From positions 2,416 through 21,329 of the forward strand of contig DKYL01000090.1 in assembly GCA_002493325.1 (NCBI GenBank): a DNA stretch of 18,914 nt, read 5' to 3'. Below, one piece after another: positions 7,015 through 14,664 of the stretch. The stretch comes from Ruminococcaceae bacterium UBA7101 (GTDB lineage Bacteria > Bacillota > Clostridia > Oscillospirales > Acutalibacteraceae). Positions within the stretch are counted from its first letter, which is position 1. Each line of letters opens with the position of its first letter. The position numbers and the translations under genes were made by a program. The notes beneath the pieces are model-generated. The model was not told the origin of the DNA and made no database searches. It saw only the letters and a program-made list of their open reading frames with translations.

Positions 7015-7291
7015 AAGCAAGGGATAATCAAACCCAACAGCCTACAATAATCAGTTTTTCGCACCTTACGCCATTTTTTGTCTTGATATACGACAGTATA
7101 CCTACGTCAAAGAAATGACGCTATGAACAAAAAACTGATTATTGTAGGTGCTTCGCAGTTTAGCTTAAGCAATTTTTTCAAAAGACAAGGCAAAAATCAC
7201 AGAAATACTATTGTATTTCGAGAATTTTTAACGCAGTATTTTTTAGAAAATTGCAAAGCTAAACCTTGTTTTGTTCGACTATCACTTGCTT
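7015..7291. mobile_element. Candidate MITE-like element or structured RNA with 25-bp terminal inverted repeats
   Basis: The 277 bases between murT and the divergent phosphatase gene form a three-armed figure. Ends 7015-7039 and 7267-7291 are inverted repeats matching at 20 of 25 positions; two of the five mismatches become G-U pairs in minus-strand RNA. Arm 1 is closed by a perfect 19-bp repeat (7041-7059 with 7130-7148) and holds small hairpins (TATAC/GTATA; CGTCA/TGACG). Arm 2 is closed by 7158-7176 with 7247-7264 (17 pairs around small bulges) and ends in the hairpin GAAATAC-TATT-GTATTTC (7202-7219). Almost nothing is left unpaired between the arms. No transposase ORF and no clear target duplication are visible. 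It could be a MITE, a folded murT leader RNA, or both. Confidence 0.5.
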
Positions 7292-7362
7292 TTATGTTTT
7301 CATTTTAAACCACAGAACTTTTCAAGTCAATAAGAATATATGTTTTTTTATTTATAATATTG

Positions 7363-7371
7363 TGGTATAAT
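7363..7371 (+). promoter_or_regulatory. Extended -10 promoter of the inositol-phosphatase/radical SAM operon
   Basis: TGG followed by a perfect TATAAT (7366-7371). The -35 region at 17 bases distance is only a T-tract (7343-7348), which the extended -10 may compensate. The leader is short (~23 bases) and ends in AGGAG before the ATG at 7401. Confidence 0.6.
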
Positions 7372-7400
7372 AATAAAAAATTTTTTTTAGGAGAATAGAT

Positions 7401-8165
7401 ATGCTCAACAAAATAATAGATATCGTAAAACAGGCAGGGCAGATTTATAAGAGTGCAGGCAGTGACCTCGGCATTGAGGACAAGGGCTCTGCCGTTAATC
7501 TTGTTACAAAATACGACAAAATGATACAGGATTTTCTGTTCACCGAGCTTGAAAAGGTTGTACCGGGCTGCAAATTTCTTGGTGAAGAGGGCGACGATAA
7601 CAAAAAGCTGACAGACGGCTACTGCTTTATTATTGACCCCATTGACGGAACGACTAATTTTATCAAGGGCTTTCAGCACAGTGCAATCAGTGTGGCACTT
7701 GCTAAGGACAAAGAAATCATCATCGGTGTTGTGCTTGACCCTGACCTTGACAATCTGTTTTATGCAGAAAAAGGCAAGGGTGCATTTTTAAACGGCAAGC
7801 CTATTCACTGCTCTGACTGTGATTTGGCACACAGCCTTGTACTGTTTGGCACCTGCCCGTATGAGCACGAGCTTGCACACAAAACCTTTGAGCTGACTGA
7901 AAAGGTTTTCTATAAAGCTATTGAGGTAAGACGCGGCGGCTCTGCCGCCCTTGACATCTGCTACGTTGCAAGCGGCAAAGCAGATTTATATTATGAAATG
8001 ATTTTGCGCCCTTGGGATTGGGCAGGTGCTTATCTCATTCTCAGCGAGGCAGGCGGTTATGCGTTAACCTTTGAGAAAAACAACCTTGATGCAAATAAAA
8101 TCGACTCCTTTGTCTGCGGTAACAAAAAGGTGCTTGAGGAATTTTATGAAATATTACAGTCTTAA
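7401..8165 (+). CDS. Inositol monophosphatase family protein (SuhB/IMPase-like)
   Basis: A 254-residue Mg-dependent, Li-sensitive-type phosphatase. The metal-binding motifs are complete: GEEG (61-64), DPIDGTTNF (79-87) and WDWAGAYLI (205-213) with the following SEAGG. Family members dephosphorylate inositol-1-phosphate, fructose-1,6-bisphosphate, NADP/PAP or similar phosphates. Substrate cannot be assigned from these motifs. In Firmicutes without inositol lipids, a sugar phosphate or PAP is more plausible (inference). AGGAG lies 7 bases before the ATG. Its last 20 bases overlap the start of the radical SAM gene, so the two are translationally coupled. The gene is divergent from murT across the fold-back element. 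Confidence 0.93.
   Translation: MLNKIIDIVKQAGQIYKSAGSDLGIEDKGSAVNLVTKYDKMIQDFLFTELEKVVPGCKFLGEEGDDNKKLTDGYCFIIDPIDGTTNFIKGFQHSAISVALAKDKEIIIGVVLDPDLDNLFYAEKGKGAFLNGKPIHCSDCDLAHSLVLFGTCPYEHELAHKTFELTEKVFYKAIEVRRGGSAALDICYVASGKADLYYEMILRPWDWAGAYLILSEAGGYALTFEKNNLDANKIDSFVCGNKKVLEEFYEILQS
8136..8140 (+). promoter_or_regulatory. Ribosome binding site fixing the radical SAM start inside the upstream gene
   Basis: GAGGA, 5 bases before the ATG at 8146 and located within the last codons of the phosphatase gene. It decides this start over the upstream in-frame ATG at 8071. Confidence 0.7.
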
Positions 8166-9021
8166 TCACTATCTGCGTGACACCTTCGGCTGCAAGGTCT
8201 ATAAGCTCAGCCTTGACGGAGGCTTCACCTGCCCCAACCGTGACGGAACAATTGACACAAGGGGATGTATTTTCTGCTCCAAGGGCGGCAGCGGTGATTT
8301 TGCCGAAAGCAGATTGCTCTCCATAACCGAACAGATTGAACAGGGCAAAAAACGAGTTGAAAACAAAATAAAAAGCGGTAAATATATTGCCTATTTTCAG
8401 GCATTCACAAACACCTATGCACCTGTTGAAATTCTCAGAAAAAAGTTTTTTGAAGCATTAGAGCACAAGGATATCGTTGCACTTTCCATAGCCACAAGAC
8501 CCGACTGTCTTGGTGATGATATTCTTGCTCTGCTTGATGAGCTCAATAAAATCAAGCCTGTTTTTGTGGAGCTGGGACTGCAGACCATCCACGAAAAAAG
8601 TGCTGCATATATCAGACGAGGCTATCCCCTCTCTGTATATGATGATGCGGTAAAAAAGCTGAAAGCAATCGGTATCAACATTGTAGTTCACGTAATTTTA
8701 GGGCTGCCGAATGAGAGCAAGGCAGATATGCTTGAAACCGTAGATTATGTATGTAAAAGCGGTATAAACGGCATTAAGCTGCAGCTACTGCATATACTCA
8801 AAAATACGGATTTAGCTGATGAATATTACCGCGGAAATGTTAAGGTGCTTGAGCTTGACGAATACATAGACCTTGTTAAAGCCTGTGTTGCAATCATACC
8901 AAAGGATATTGTAATTCATCGTTTAACAGGCGACGGAGCAAAAAAGGATTTGATTGCTCCCCTATGGTCTGCTGACAAGAAAAATGTTTTAAATAACATC
9001 AACAAAGCCTTGCAGGAATAA
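8146..9021 (+). CDS. Radical SAM protein of the YhcC/YtqA (TIGR01212) family
   Basis: A 291-residue radical S-adenosylmethionine enzyme. The family begins, as here, with a conserved stretch ending in YKLSLDGGFTCPNRDGT. The iron-sulfur cysteines have the unusual spacing of this family (C29, C41 and C44, that is CX11CX2C) instead of the common CX3CX2C. Downstream blocks (YFQAFTNTYAP, LSIATRPDCL, VELGLQTIHEKS, VHVILGLPNES, KLQLLHILKNT, HRLTGDGAKKDLIAPLWS) are also characteristic. The reaction of YtqA/YhcC proteins is not firmly established; links to tRNA modification have been suggested. The ATG at 8146 gives the canonical N-terminus. The final codons and stop are inside a 19-bp hairpin. It overlaps the phosphatase gene by 20 bases, so both are expressed from one promoter. 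Confidence 0.93.
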   Translation: MKYYSLNHYLRDTFGCKVYKLSLDGGFTCPNRDGTIDTRGCIFCSKGGSGDFAESRLLSITEQIEQGKKRVENKIKSGKYIAYFQAFTNTYAPVEILRKKFFEALEHKDIVALSIATRPDCLGDDILALLDELNKIKPVFVELGLQTIHEKSAAYIRRGYPLSVYDDAVKKLKAIGINIVVHVILGLPNESKADMLETVDYVCKSGINGIKLQLLHILKNTDLADEYYRGNVKVLELDEYIDLVKACVAIIPKDIVIHRLTGDGAKKDLIAPLWSADKKNVLNNINKALQE

Positions 9022-9040
9022 CCTGCAAGGCTTTGTTGAT
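8998..9040. terminator. 19-bp perfect hairpin overlapping the end of the radical SAM gene
   Basis: Bases 8998-9016 are exactly complementary to 9022-9040, with a 5-base loop AATAA that contains the TAA stop. The left arm encodes the last residues (INKALQE). There is no T-run on the plus strand after the stem. On the minus strand it is followed by GTTATTTAAAACATTTTT, so it may terminate the fucosidase transcript, or act mainly as a barrier or RNA end-protecting structure between convergent genes. Confidence 0.75.
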
Positions 9041-9048
9041 AAAGTGGA

Positions 9049-10431
9049 TTACGCATAAAAGCCGATTTCTTTTATTATCGGATTACTGCGGCTTTGACGT
9101 ATAACGAGAGCCGCACCGATACAGCTTTTATTTTTAATTTTTATGATTTTCTTTGCACCTATAATTGTACCTGAATAAACCTTTTTATATTTATGATTCG
9201 GCTTTTTAAGATAAAGGTCAAAGGCTTCAACCCTTTGGCTGAAGGAGGTATCCTCTTCAATCACAACATATTTGAGCTTTCTTGTACCATTGAAGGAGAA
9301 CTCTGCATAGCTGTTTTTCTTGGTAAGCTTAACATTCTTTTTAACAAGCACTTTATTTGCCGTTATGCTTTTTATTTTTTCGCCCAAGCCTGCAAGTGCT
9401 TTAACATCCTTACGATGAATCACGCCGCTGTCAGTGGGAGGAACATTCAGCAAAAGGGTGCAGTTATTGCCCACAGAGTTAAGATAGATATGAAACAGTT
9501 TCTTAGCGGATTTAACGGTTATGTTTTCATTTTTGGAATAAAACCAGCCTTTACGGATTGAAACATCAACCTCGGCAGGATACCAGCAAAGAGCACCTGC
9601 ATTTTTCAATACTGAACGTGAGCCTAAATCCTCATCGGTTGATTCAAATTTCTGCAAAGCAGCCGCCTGCCCCTCACTTTGCTGCGAATTTTTTTCAACA
9701 GTCTCGCTTTTTGTCAGACTGAGAGGAACGACTGAATATTCATTCTTTCGGCACTTTCCGCCCTCGTTGCCCACCCAGCGGATATCGGGACCGCAGATGG
9801 CTATATTTGCTTTTGGCTGCAGACGGCGGATAATTTCATAATATCTTGCCCAGTCATATTCAAAGGCTACTGCATCCTTGCCCTTTGCACCGTCAAACCA
9901 CACCTCAAATATTTCGCCATAGTTTGACAGCAGCTCTGTTAACTGATTGCAGAAATAATCATTATATGCATCCGTTCCATAGCGCTTGTCATGCATATCC
10001 CATGGGGACAGATAAACACCGAAATCCATTCCCTGCTTACGGCACTCGTCACTGAGCATTTTAACAATATCGCCCTTGAAATCAGTATTCTTCACAGAAA
10101 AATCGGTATACTCACTTTCCCAAAGACAGAAGCCGTCATGGTGCTTGCAGGTTAAAATAATACCTGTTGCACCGCTGTTTTTTATGGCGGATACCCACTG
10201 CCTTGCGTTAATGGATTTAATGGTAAAATCCTTAACGGTTTCACGTGCAGTCCCCCACTCACGGGCTGTTGCGGTATTCATTCCGAAATGAATAAAACAG
10301 TAAAAAGGCTTTGACTGATGCCTGAGCTGATTTTCACTCGGTGTTACGGATATATAACGCTCAACCTCACTGTCATCAAGGGGATAGCCATTATTATAAT
10401 CAGACCAGTCTTTTCCAAAAATATTTTCCAT
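9049..10431 (-). CDS. GH29 alpha-L-fucosidase, cytoplasmic
   Basis: A 460-residue glycoside hydrolase of family 29, releasing L-fucose from fucosylated glycans by a retaining mechanism. The barrel domain holds the hallmark CKHHDGFCLW (95-104) followed by SEYTDFSV, then GVYLSPWD (138-145) and EVWFDGAKG (176-184), in which D180 is the expected nucleophile. The segment NAGALCWYPAEVD and LLLNVPPTDSGVIHRKDV are also typical. The last ~90 residues form a beta-sandwich-like C-terminal domain. No signal peptide or anchor is seen, so it should act on imported oligosaccharides. The mannosidase stop and this ATG are separated by one base (TGATATG), and no strong ribosome site precedes it, indicating translational coupling to the upstream gene. 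Confidence 0.93.
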   Translation of the reverse strand: MENIFGKDWSDYNNGYPLDDSEVERYISVTPSENQLRHQSKPFYCFIHFGMNTATAREWGTARETVKDFTIKSINARQWVSAIKNSGATGIILTCKHHDGFCLWESEYTDFSVKNTDFKGDIVKMLSDECRKQGMDFGVYLSPWDMHDKRYGTDAYNDYFCNQLTELLSNYGEIFEVWFDGAKGKDAVAFEYDWARYYEIIRRLQPKANIAICGPDIRWVGNEGGKCRKNEYSVVPLSLTKSETVEKNSQQSEGQAAALQKFESTDEDLGSRSVLKNAGALCWYPAEVDVSIRKGWFYSKNENITVKSAKKLFHIYLNSVGNNCTLLLNVPPTDSGVIHRKDVKALAGLGEKIKSITANKVLVKKNVKLTKKNSYAEFSFNGTRKLKYVVIEEDTSFSQRVEAFDLYLKKPNHKYKKVYSGTIIGAKKIIKIKNKSCIGAALVIRQSRSNPIIKEIGFYA

Positions 10432-10432
10432 A

Positions 10433-13400
10433 TCAATGACCTACCGTATCAAAAGTTCTTGATTTAACATTCTTTTTTGTTTGTTCTACTCTCCTGCCGT
10501 TTTTACCATTATTCCAGTGTGTTAAGAAATTATCCTTGTCATTAAGCATCCATACACACTTTGAATGGAGATACCAAATTTTTTCTTTAAGGCTCATTTC
10601 AAATGTAAACGGACGTTTTTCCACCCTGTCTTCAAGGGGAGTAACAAGGCTTGCATTAGCAGAATGAACCTGTGCTGCTGACAGAATCACAATATCCTTA
10701 TCCTTTGGAAGCACTGCTGTGCCGTCAAGCGTGATTACCCAGAAATACATTCCCTTTGCAAATAATGTATTGCCGTTATCATCAACACTGTGTGTGAACT
10801 CATAGCCCAGATGACCTGACTTAACATACGCCATTTCTTCAAAATCATATAAATCCCACTGTGCATAGGGCTTATCAATGGCATTTACTGTTTTTTCAAC
10901 AGCTTTTCCATTCACTGTGAACCCTGCCTTTTTATCATCATGGAGTGACGCACAAAGGAGCTTAAGCTTATTGCCCTGCTCAACCTCTATTGTTTGTCCG
11001 TTACAGCTCATAAGCGCATTTTTATCTATTTTAAAGTTTACACCGCCTGCAACAATTTTCTCAGGCACTAAGCGGTCAGGGATATGTGTATTTTTAACAT
11101 CACAAGCAATAGCAATATGAGAGCTTGAACTCTTATCGCAATCAACACTGCTCTGCTTTAATTGAAGAGCAAAGGTTTTAACCTCATATGGCTTGAAGCT
11201 GGTTACAAGACAGCCGTTTTCAACAACCGCATCAGCTAAAAATTCCTCGCTTGCATAAAGCTCTCTTGCACTTTCAACACCCTCGCCGAGCGTAAAGGTA
11301 TATTTATCAACAGTTTTATTTGCACCTTCGTTGAAACGAACAATAATTTCACCGCTGTCAATGTTATGATGCGGCATTTTGATTGCTCTTACAATAACAT
11401 CCTCACTGCTTCCGCCGCCAAAGGAATAGCTTGTACCCAGCTTACCCTGATGCTTATCAAACACAACAGCAGTCAGCGGCTGCGTGAACATTTTAGCCTG
11501 CAGCTGTGTAGCCGAGCCGACATTACCCTTATGGCTGAACACAGCGTATGAATAAATATTCTTACCTAAATCCATCATGGATTGCATGGAGTCAATACGG
11601 TAATTCTTTTTAGGAGTATGAATTGCAGTCAAACGGAGGGTGTTGTCATTGAACTTATCCCAGCCATGCTTGCTGTCACTGAGGATAGACACACCGAATT
11701 CACCGCTGTTATCCGTAATATCTGCCCATTTCTGTGCAGGCACCTCAAACAGCTTTTCATTCATATTATCACGCTTAATTGCACCCAGACCCAAATCAAA
11801 GGTCGCCTGCTTATTCTTAGCAGTCAGTGCAAAGCGGTTTTTGCACATTGTTCGCATGGACTGCCATTCAAAATCATTATATACCTCAACAATTTCGCCG
11901 CAATCGGTTAATGAAATATAGCTTGTGAATTCGCTCTTGCCGTCCTTTTGTTTAACCTCAATGGTAACACGTGCGGGTCCGTTTTCAACAACAGTGACGG
12001 ATGAAACAAGCGGTATGCGGTCAGGCTCCTTGTTTGCCTCCTTATAATTCATTTCCCAGGCAGGCCAGTCCTTTGAGCCTGTATAGTTGAACAGACCGAG
12101 AACAATCGGCTTTGACAGCAGTTCTCTGTCATTATCGGTTTTATCGGTTATTGAAGCAATATCTCCGTTTTTATTGAGCCTTACCTCGTATTTCTGATTT
12201 GACATTGTATTTCCGTCAACAGTAATATCACTCTTTACACAGCAGGGCTCACTGCTTGGTCTTACATCATAAACACGCATACCGAGGCTGTCAACCTCAG
12301 CAATAAACACAACCTCCATAATTCCGTTTTTAACGGAATTAACCTGGCTCTTAACCTCTCGACCCTTATCATTATAAACACGTACAAAGGGTGTTGAGAT
12401 ACCTTTAAGCTCAAGCTTAACAGCACTGACACGCTTTGCTTCTACAGTGTTTGAAACCATAACAGGAATACCGGTGCAGAAATCGGATTTCATCAGTCCT
12501 GTCATTGCCGAAAGAGAGCCTTCAAGCTCACCCTTGAACTGATTGATTGACATTGCATAATCATTCCAGGAACGGCGGTAAGCACGCTGAACGGAGGTAC
12601 CCGGTGTATCATCATGGAACTGGTGAGCAATTGCCCTTTTCCACGCCTTTTCAAGCACAGGCTCATTGTAATCCGCCGCACCGAAATAGCTTGCCATAAC
12701 ACCTGCACGCTCAGCCATATCACCAAGCTCCTGACACTTGGTGTTCCAGCGTTTACCGATAGCACGTGAGGTATAGCCGCCTACACCGTGGTTCTGCATA
12801 ACAAGCTCTGTCTTCCATTCAGGCAGCTTATCCTTAACCTCCTGCGGCAGCTCACTTTCAATATCACGGTAAATCTGGTCAGCACTTGCGGCAATTACCT
12901 CAATATCACTGCTGTCATTCTTCTTGATTTCACCGTCAACAAACTTAACGGTTTTCTCCTCAGGAGCACCGCCGCGGTCTCCGATACCGTGGAACATATA
13001 GGTCCAGTCAAGACCGTACTTTTCATTTTCCTTAAGCTTGTCTGTAACAAAATCCCAGTCACGAAGCTTTGTTAAGGTGTAGTAATAATCGTGGGGGTTA
13101 ACACTTGCATAAATAAAATTGCCGTCAACACCATACCACTTGCCGATGTCAAACGGTATTCCGTATGCACTGCCCCAGGCAAGCTTCTGCGTTGTAAAGC
13201 CCTTTAAGTTCGCGTGGTGTGCAATACTCGGCAAAGCCCAGCCGAAGCCAAAACAGTCCGGCAGGTATATGTCACAGGACCTTTTTCCGAACTTTTCATC
13301 AAAATAGGAATTGCCTATCAGAATATTTCTGAAAAGTGCCTCAGGTGACGGACAGTTCGTGTCACCGTTTTCAAAGGCTGAGCCTGTAACGTGCCATCTG

Positions 13401-13633
13401 CCCTGCTTAATATATTCCTTCATCTGCTCAAAAAGCTCAGGATAATATTCCTCCATAAGCTCATAGCGGTATGAGCCTTCAAAGGAAAATATGTATGACG
13501 GATACTTTTTGAAGAGTGCAAAATTATCAACCAAAGTATCATAGATATATTTGCTTACAGTCGTTTCAAAATCCCATGACCATATTGTGTCAAGGTGAGA
13601 GGTTGCAACTGTATAAATTTTTTTCTTTTTCAT
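10433..13633 (-). CDS. GH38 alpha-mannosidase, cytoplasmic
   Basis: A 1066-residue retaining alpha-mannosidase of family 38, trimming alpha-linked mannose from N-glycan or mannan fragments. The zinc-binding pair is H13/D15 in TSHLDTIWSWDFE. D126 in LPDCFGFG is the expected nucleophile and additional zinc ligand, and HQFHDDTPGTSVQ (337-349) supplies the last zinc His and the start of the middle domain. GIGDRGGAPE (216-225) and GSAFENGDTNCPSPEAL (84-100) are further signature blocks. The rest is the large beta-rich C-terminal region of the family, longer than average. No signal peptide is present. The ATG at 13633 has GGGG 7 bases upstream. It is the first gene of the mannosidase-fucosidase operon and is divergent from an AraC-type regulator, its likely activator. 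Confidence 0.94.
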   Translation of the reverse strand: MKKKKIYTVATSHLDTIWSWDFETTVSKYIYDTLVDNFALFKKYPSYIFSFEGSYRYELMEEYYPELFEQMKEYIKQGRWHVTGSAFENGDTNCPSPEALFRNILIGNSYFDEKFGKRSCDIYLPDCFGFGWALPSIAHHANLKGFTTQKLAWGSAYGIPFDIGKWYGVDGNFIYASVNPHDYYYTLTKLRDWDFVTDKLKENEKYGLDWTYMFHGIGDRGGAPEEKTVKFVDGEIKKNDSSDIEVIAASADQIYRDIESELPQEVKDKLPEWKTELVMQNHGVGGYTSRAIGKRWNTKCQELGDMAERAGVMASYFGAADYNEPVLEKAWKRAIAHQFHDDTPGTSVQRAYRRSWNDYAMSINQFKGELEGSLSAMTGLMKSDFCTGIPVMVSNTVEAKRVSAVKLELKGISTPFVRVYNDKGREVKSQVNSVKNGIMEVVFIAEVDSLGMRVYDVRPSSEPCCVKSDITVDGNTMSNQKYEVRLNKNGDIASITDKTDNDRELLSKPIVLGLFNYTGSKDWPAWEMNYKEANKEPDRIPLVSSVTVVENGPARVTIEVKQKDGKSEFTSYISLTDCGEIVEVYNDFEWQSMRTMCKNRFALTAKNKQATFDLGLGAIKRDNMNEKLFEVPAQKWADITDNSGEFGVSILSDSKHGWDKFNDNTLRLTAIHTPKKNYRIDSMQSMMDLGKNIYSYAVFSHKGNVGSATQLQAKMFTQPLTAVVFDKHQGKLGTSYSFGGGSSEDVIVRAIKMPHHNIDSGEIIVRFNEGANKTVDKYTFTLGEGVESARELYASEEFLADAVVENGCLVTSFKPYEVKTFALQLKQSSVDCDKSSSSHIAIACDVKNTHIPDRLVPEKIVAGGVNFKIDKNALMSCNGQTIEVEQGNKLKLLCASLHDDKKAGFTVNGKAVEKTVNAIDKPYAQWDLYDFEEMAYVKSGHLGYEFTHSVDDNGNTLFAKGMYFWVITLDGTAVLPKDKDIVILSAAQVHSANASLVTPLEDRVEKRPFTFEMSLKEKIWYLHSKCVWMLNDKDNFLTHWNNGKNGRRVEQTKKNVKSRTFDTVGH

Positions 13634-13668
13634 ACCGAATCCCCGTTTCTTAATATCAATTTAATATT

Positions 13669-13674
13669 AGTATA
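13669..13674 (-). promoter_or_regulatory. Likely -10 box of the mannosidase-fucosidase operon
   Basis: TATACT on the minus strand, ~36 bases before the mannosidase ATG. The hexamer 17 bases upstream (TTTTAA) is a poor -35 box, as expected of promoters that need an activator. The nearby inverted repeats would place a bound AraC-type protein just upstream. Confidence 0.5.
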
Positions 13675-13707
13675 ATGCTTTATTCTTATGATTAAAAGAC
13701 ATTCATC

Positions 13708-13732
13708 CGACAAAAATATAAATTTTATGTCG
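13708..13732. promoter_or_regulatory. Candidate operator 1 in the mannosidase/araC divergent region
   Basis: CGACA at 13708-13712 and TGTCG at 13728-13732, with flanking A/T sequence that continues the symmetry allowing one extra base. It lies upstream of the mannosidase -35 position, a typical activator site. Confidence 0.45.
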
Positions 13733-13763
13733 TTTTAAATAAAGTTTTTATTGCCATAAAACG
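13731..13763. promoter_or_regulatory. Candidate operator 2, overlapping the regulator's promoter
   Basis: CGTTTTA at 13731-13737 is inverted as TAAAACG at 13757-13763. The right half begins immediately after the regulator's -35 box, so binding here could repress the regulator gene. Both operators share the core CATAAAA in opposite orientation. Confidence 0.4.
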
Positions 13764-13779
13764 AAATAGCTGATAAAAT
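13751..13779 (+). promoter_or_regulatory. Sigma-A promoter of the AraC-type regulator
   Basis: TTGCCA (13751-13756), 17-base spacer and TAAAAT (13774-13779), with TGA just before it giving an extended -10. Predicted start of transcription is near 13786, downstream of the ATG at 13778. Confidence 0.7.
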
Positions 13780-13789
13780 GAATTTGCCG

Positions 13790-13795
13790 AAAGGA
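13790..13795 (+). promoter_or_regulatory. Ribosome binding site deciding a GTG start for the AraC-type regulator
   Basis: AAAGGA, 9 bases before GTG at 13805 and within the predicted transcript. Confidence 0.6.
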
Positions 13796-13804
13796 TGTGA
13801 GATT

Positions 13805-14638
13805 GTGGATATAACTTTTTATTATAACAAAAATAAAATTCAGCTGTTTAAAATATTTTCAGGTACGCTCAGTGAAATTGTGCCTATGCATTCCCACACC
13901 AAAAACAGCTATGAGGTTCACCTCATAGATTACGGAAGCGGTGTGCTTGAAACAGACAGTGAAAGATACAGCCTTTCAAAAAACACACTGTTCATAACGG
14001 GTCCTAACCTGCTGCACAAGCAAATCCCTGACAAAACGAGTCCTATGCATGAGCTGTGTGTATATTTCAGGATTTCGGATTTGAAAAAAGAAAACGATAT
14101 TGTCAGCAGATTTGCCTCACAAAGCTTCTGGATTGGAAAAAGCAATGCTGAAATAAGACACCTGTTTAAACAAATGGTTGAAGAAAAGGAAAAAAGCAGT
14201 CATTGGCAGGAGGACATATTATCCTCCCTGTCAATCAGATTGATCAGCGAAATAGCACGTCTGTATTTCCCTGATAACACCCATCCAAAAAAAGAAACTG
14301 CAGCCACTGATTTAAACGAAAGCCGATCCTGGATTCTTGATCAGCTTTTTTCAGATGACTGCAGCAATGTAACTTTAAATGATTTTTCTGTACAAATCGG
14401 CGTATCACAAAGACAGGCAGAGCGTATAATAAAAGACTATTACGGCTCATCCTTCAAAAAGCTTAGATATGAATCAAAAATGGCACTGGCTGCCACACTC
14501 CTTGAAGAAAAAAATATAACCGTTGAAGAATGTGCAGTAAAATGCGGTTACAGCTCAGCATCGGCATTTATATCTGCTTTTAAAAAGAAATATAAAATCA
14601 CGCCCAAACAGTACAGAGAACAAATGATAAAAAAATAA
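13805..14638 (+). CDS. AraC-family transcriptional regulator of the mannosidase-fucosidase operon
   Basis: A 277-residue regulator. The N-terminal half is a cupin-like sugar-sensing domain (MHSHTKNSYEVHLIDYGSG, residues ~28-46). The C-terminal ~95 residues hold two helix-turn-helix motifs: LNDFSVQIGVSQRQAERIIK and ITVEECAVKCGYSSASAFI, ending in the AraC signature FKKKYKITPKQYREQ. The GTG start is preferred: it has AAAGGA upstream, whereas the ATG at 13778 lies inside the -10 box and has no ribosome site. If that ATG is used, nine residues are added. The gene is transcribed away from the GH38-GH29 operon, with inverted repeats between, so control of that operon in response to a host-glycan sugar is likely (inference). 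It could also regulate an unlinked transporter. Confidence 0.88.
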   Translation: MDITFYYNKNKIQLFKIFSGTLSEIVPMHSHTKNSYEVHLIDYGSGVLETDSERYSLSKNTLFITGPNLLHKQIPDKTSPMHELCVYFRISDLKKENDIVSRFASQSFWIGKSNAEIRHLFKQMVEEKEKSSHWQEDILSSLSIRLISEIARLYFPDNTHPKKETAATDLNESRSWILDQLFSDDCSNVTLNDFSVQIGVSQRQAERIIKDYYGSSFKKLRYESKMALAATLLEEKNITVEECAVKCGYSSASAFISAFKKKYKITPKQYREQMIKK

Positions 14639-14640
14639 AT

Positions 14641-14664
14641 GCAAAGCCTCAGAAGCTTGCTTTG
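14641..14664 (-). terminator. Probable terminator of the HxlR-type regulator
   Basis: CAAAGC/GCTTTG stem (14642-14647 with 14659-14664) includes the regulator's stop codon in its loop. It is followed on the minus strand by ATTTATTTTTTTAT. The stem is short, so confidence is moderate; it may also serve the converging AraC-type gene. Confidence 0.5.

Noticed and set aside
6996..7064. Longer MurT N-terminus, and small ORFs inside the fold-back element such as 7123-7308
   Set aside because: They are readings of the inverted-repeat DNA; MurT family N-termini align from the GTG at 6995, which has AGGAG upstream.
8071..8145. Radical SAM start at the ATG at 8071
   Set aside because: It lies deep in the phosphatase gene with no ribosome site; conserved residues begin at the ATG at 8146.
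9193..13307. Plus-strand ORFs within the fucosidase and mannosidase region, e.g. 9193-9561 and 11582-11911
   Set aside because: Antisense shadows of well-conserved glycosidase genes, without ribosome sites or protein-like motifs.
13778..13804. ATG start for the AraC-type regulator
   Set aside because: The ATG overlaps the -10 box, so it is not expected in the transcript; GTG 13805 has AAAGGA upstream.
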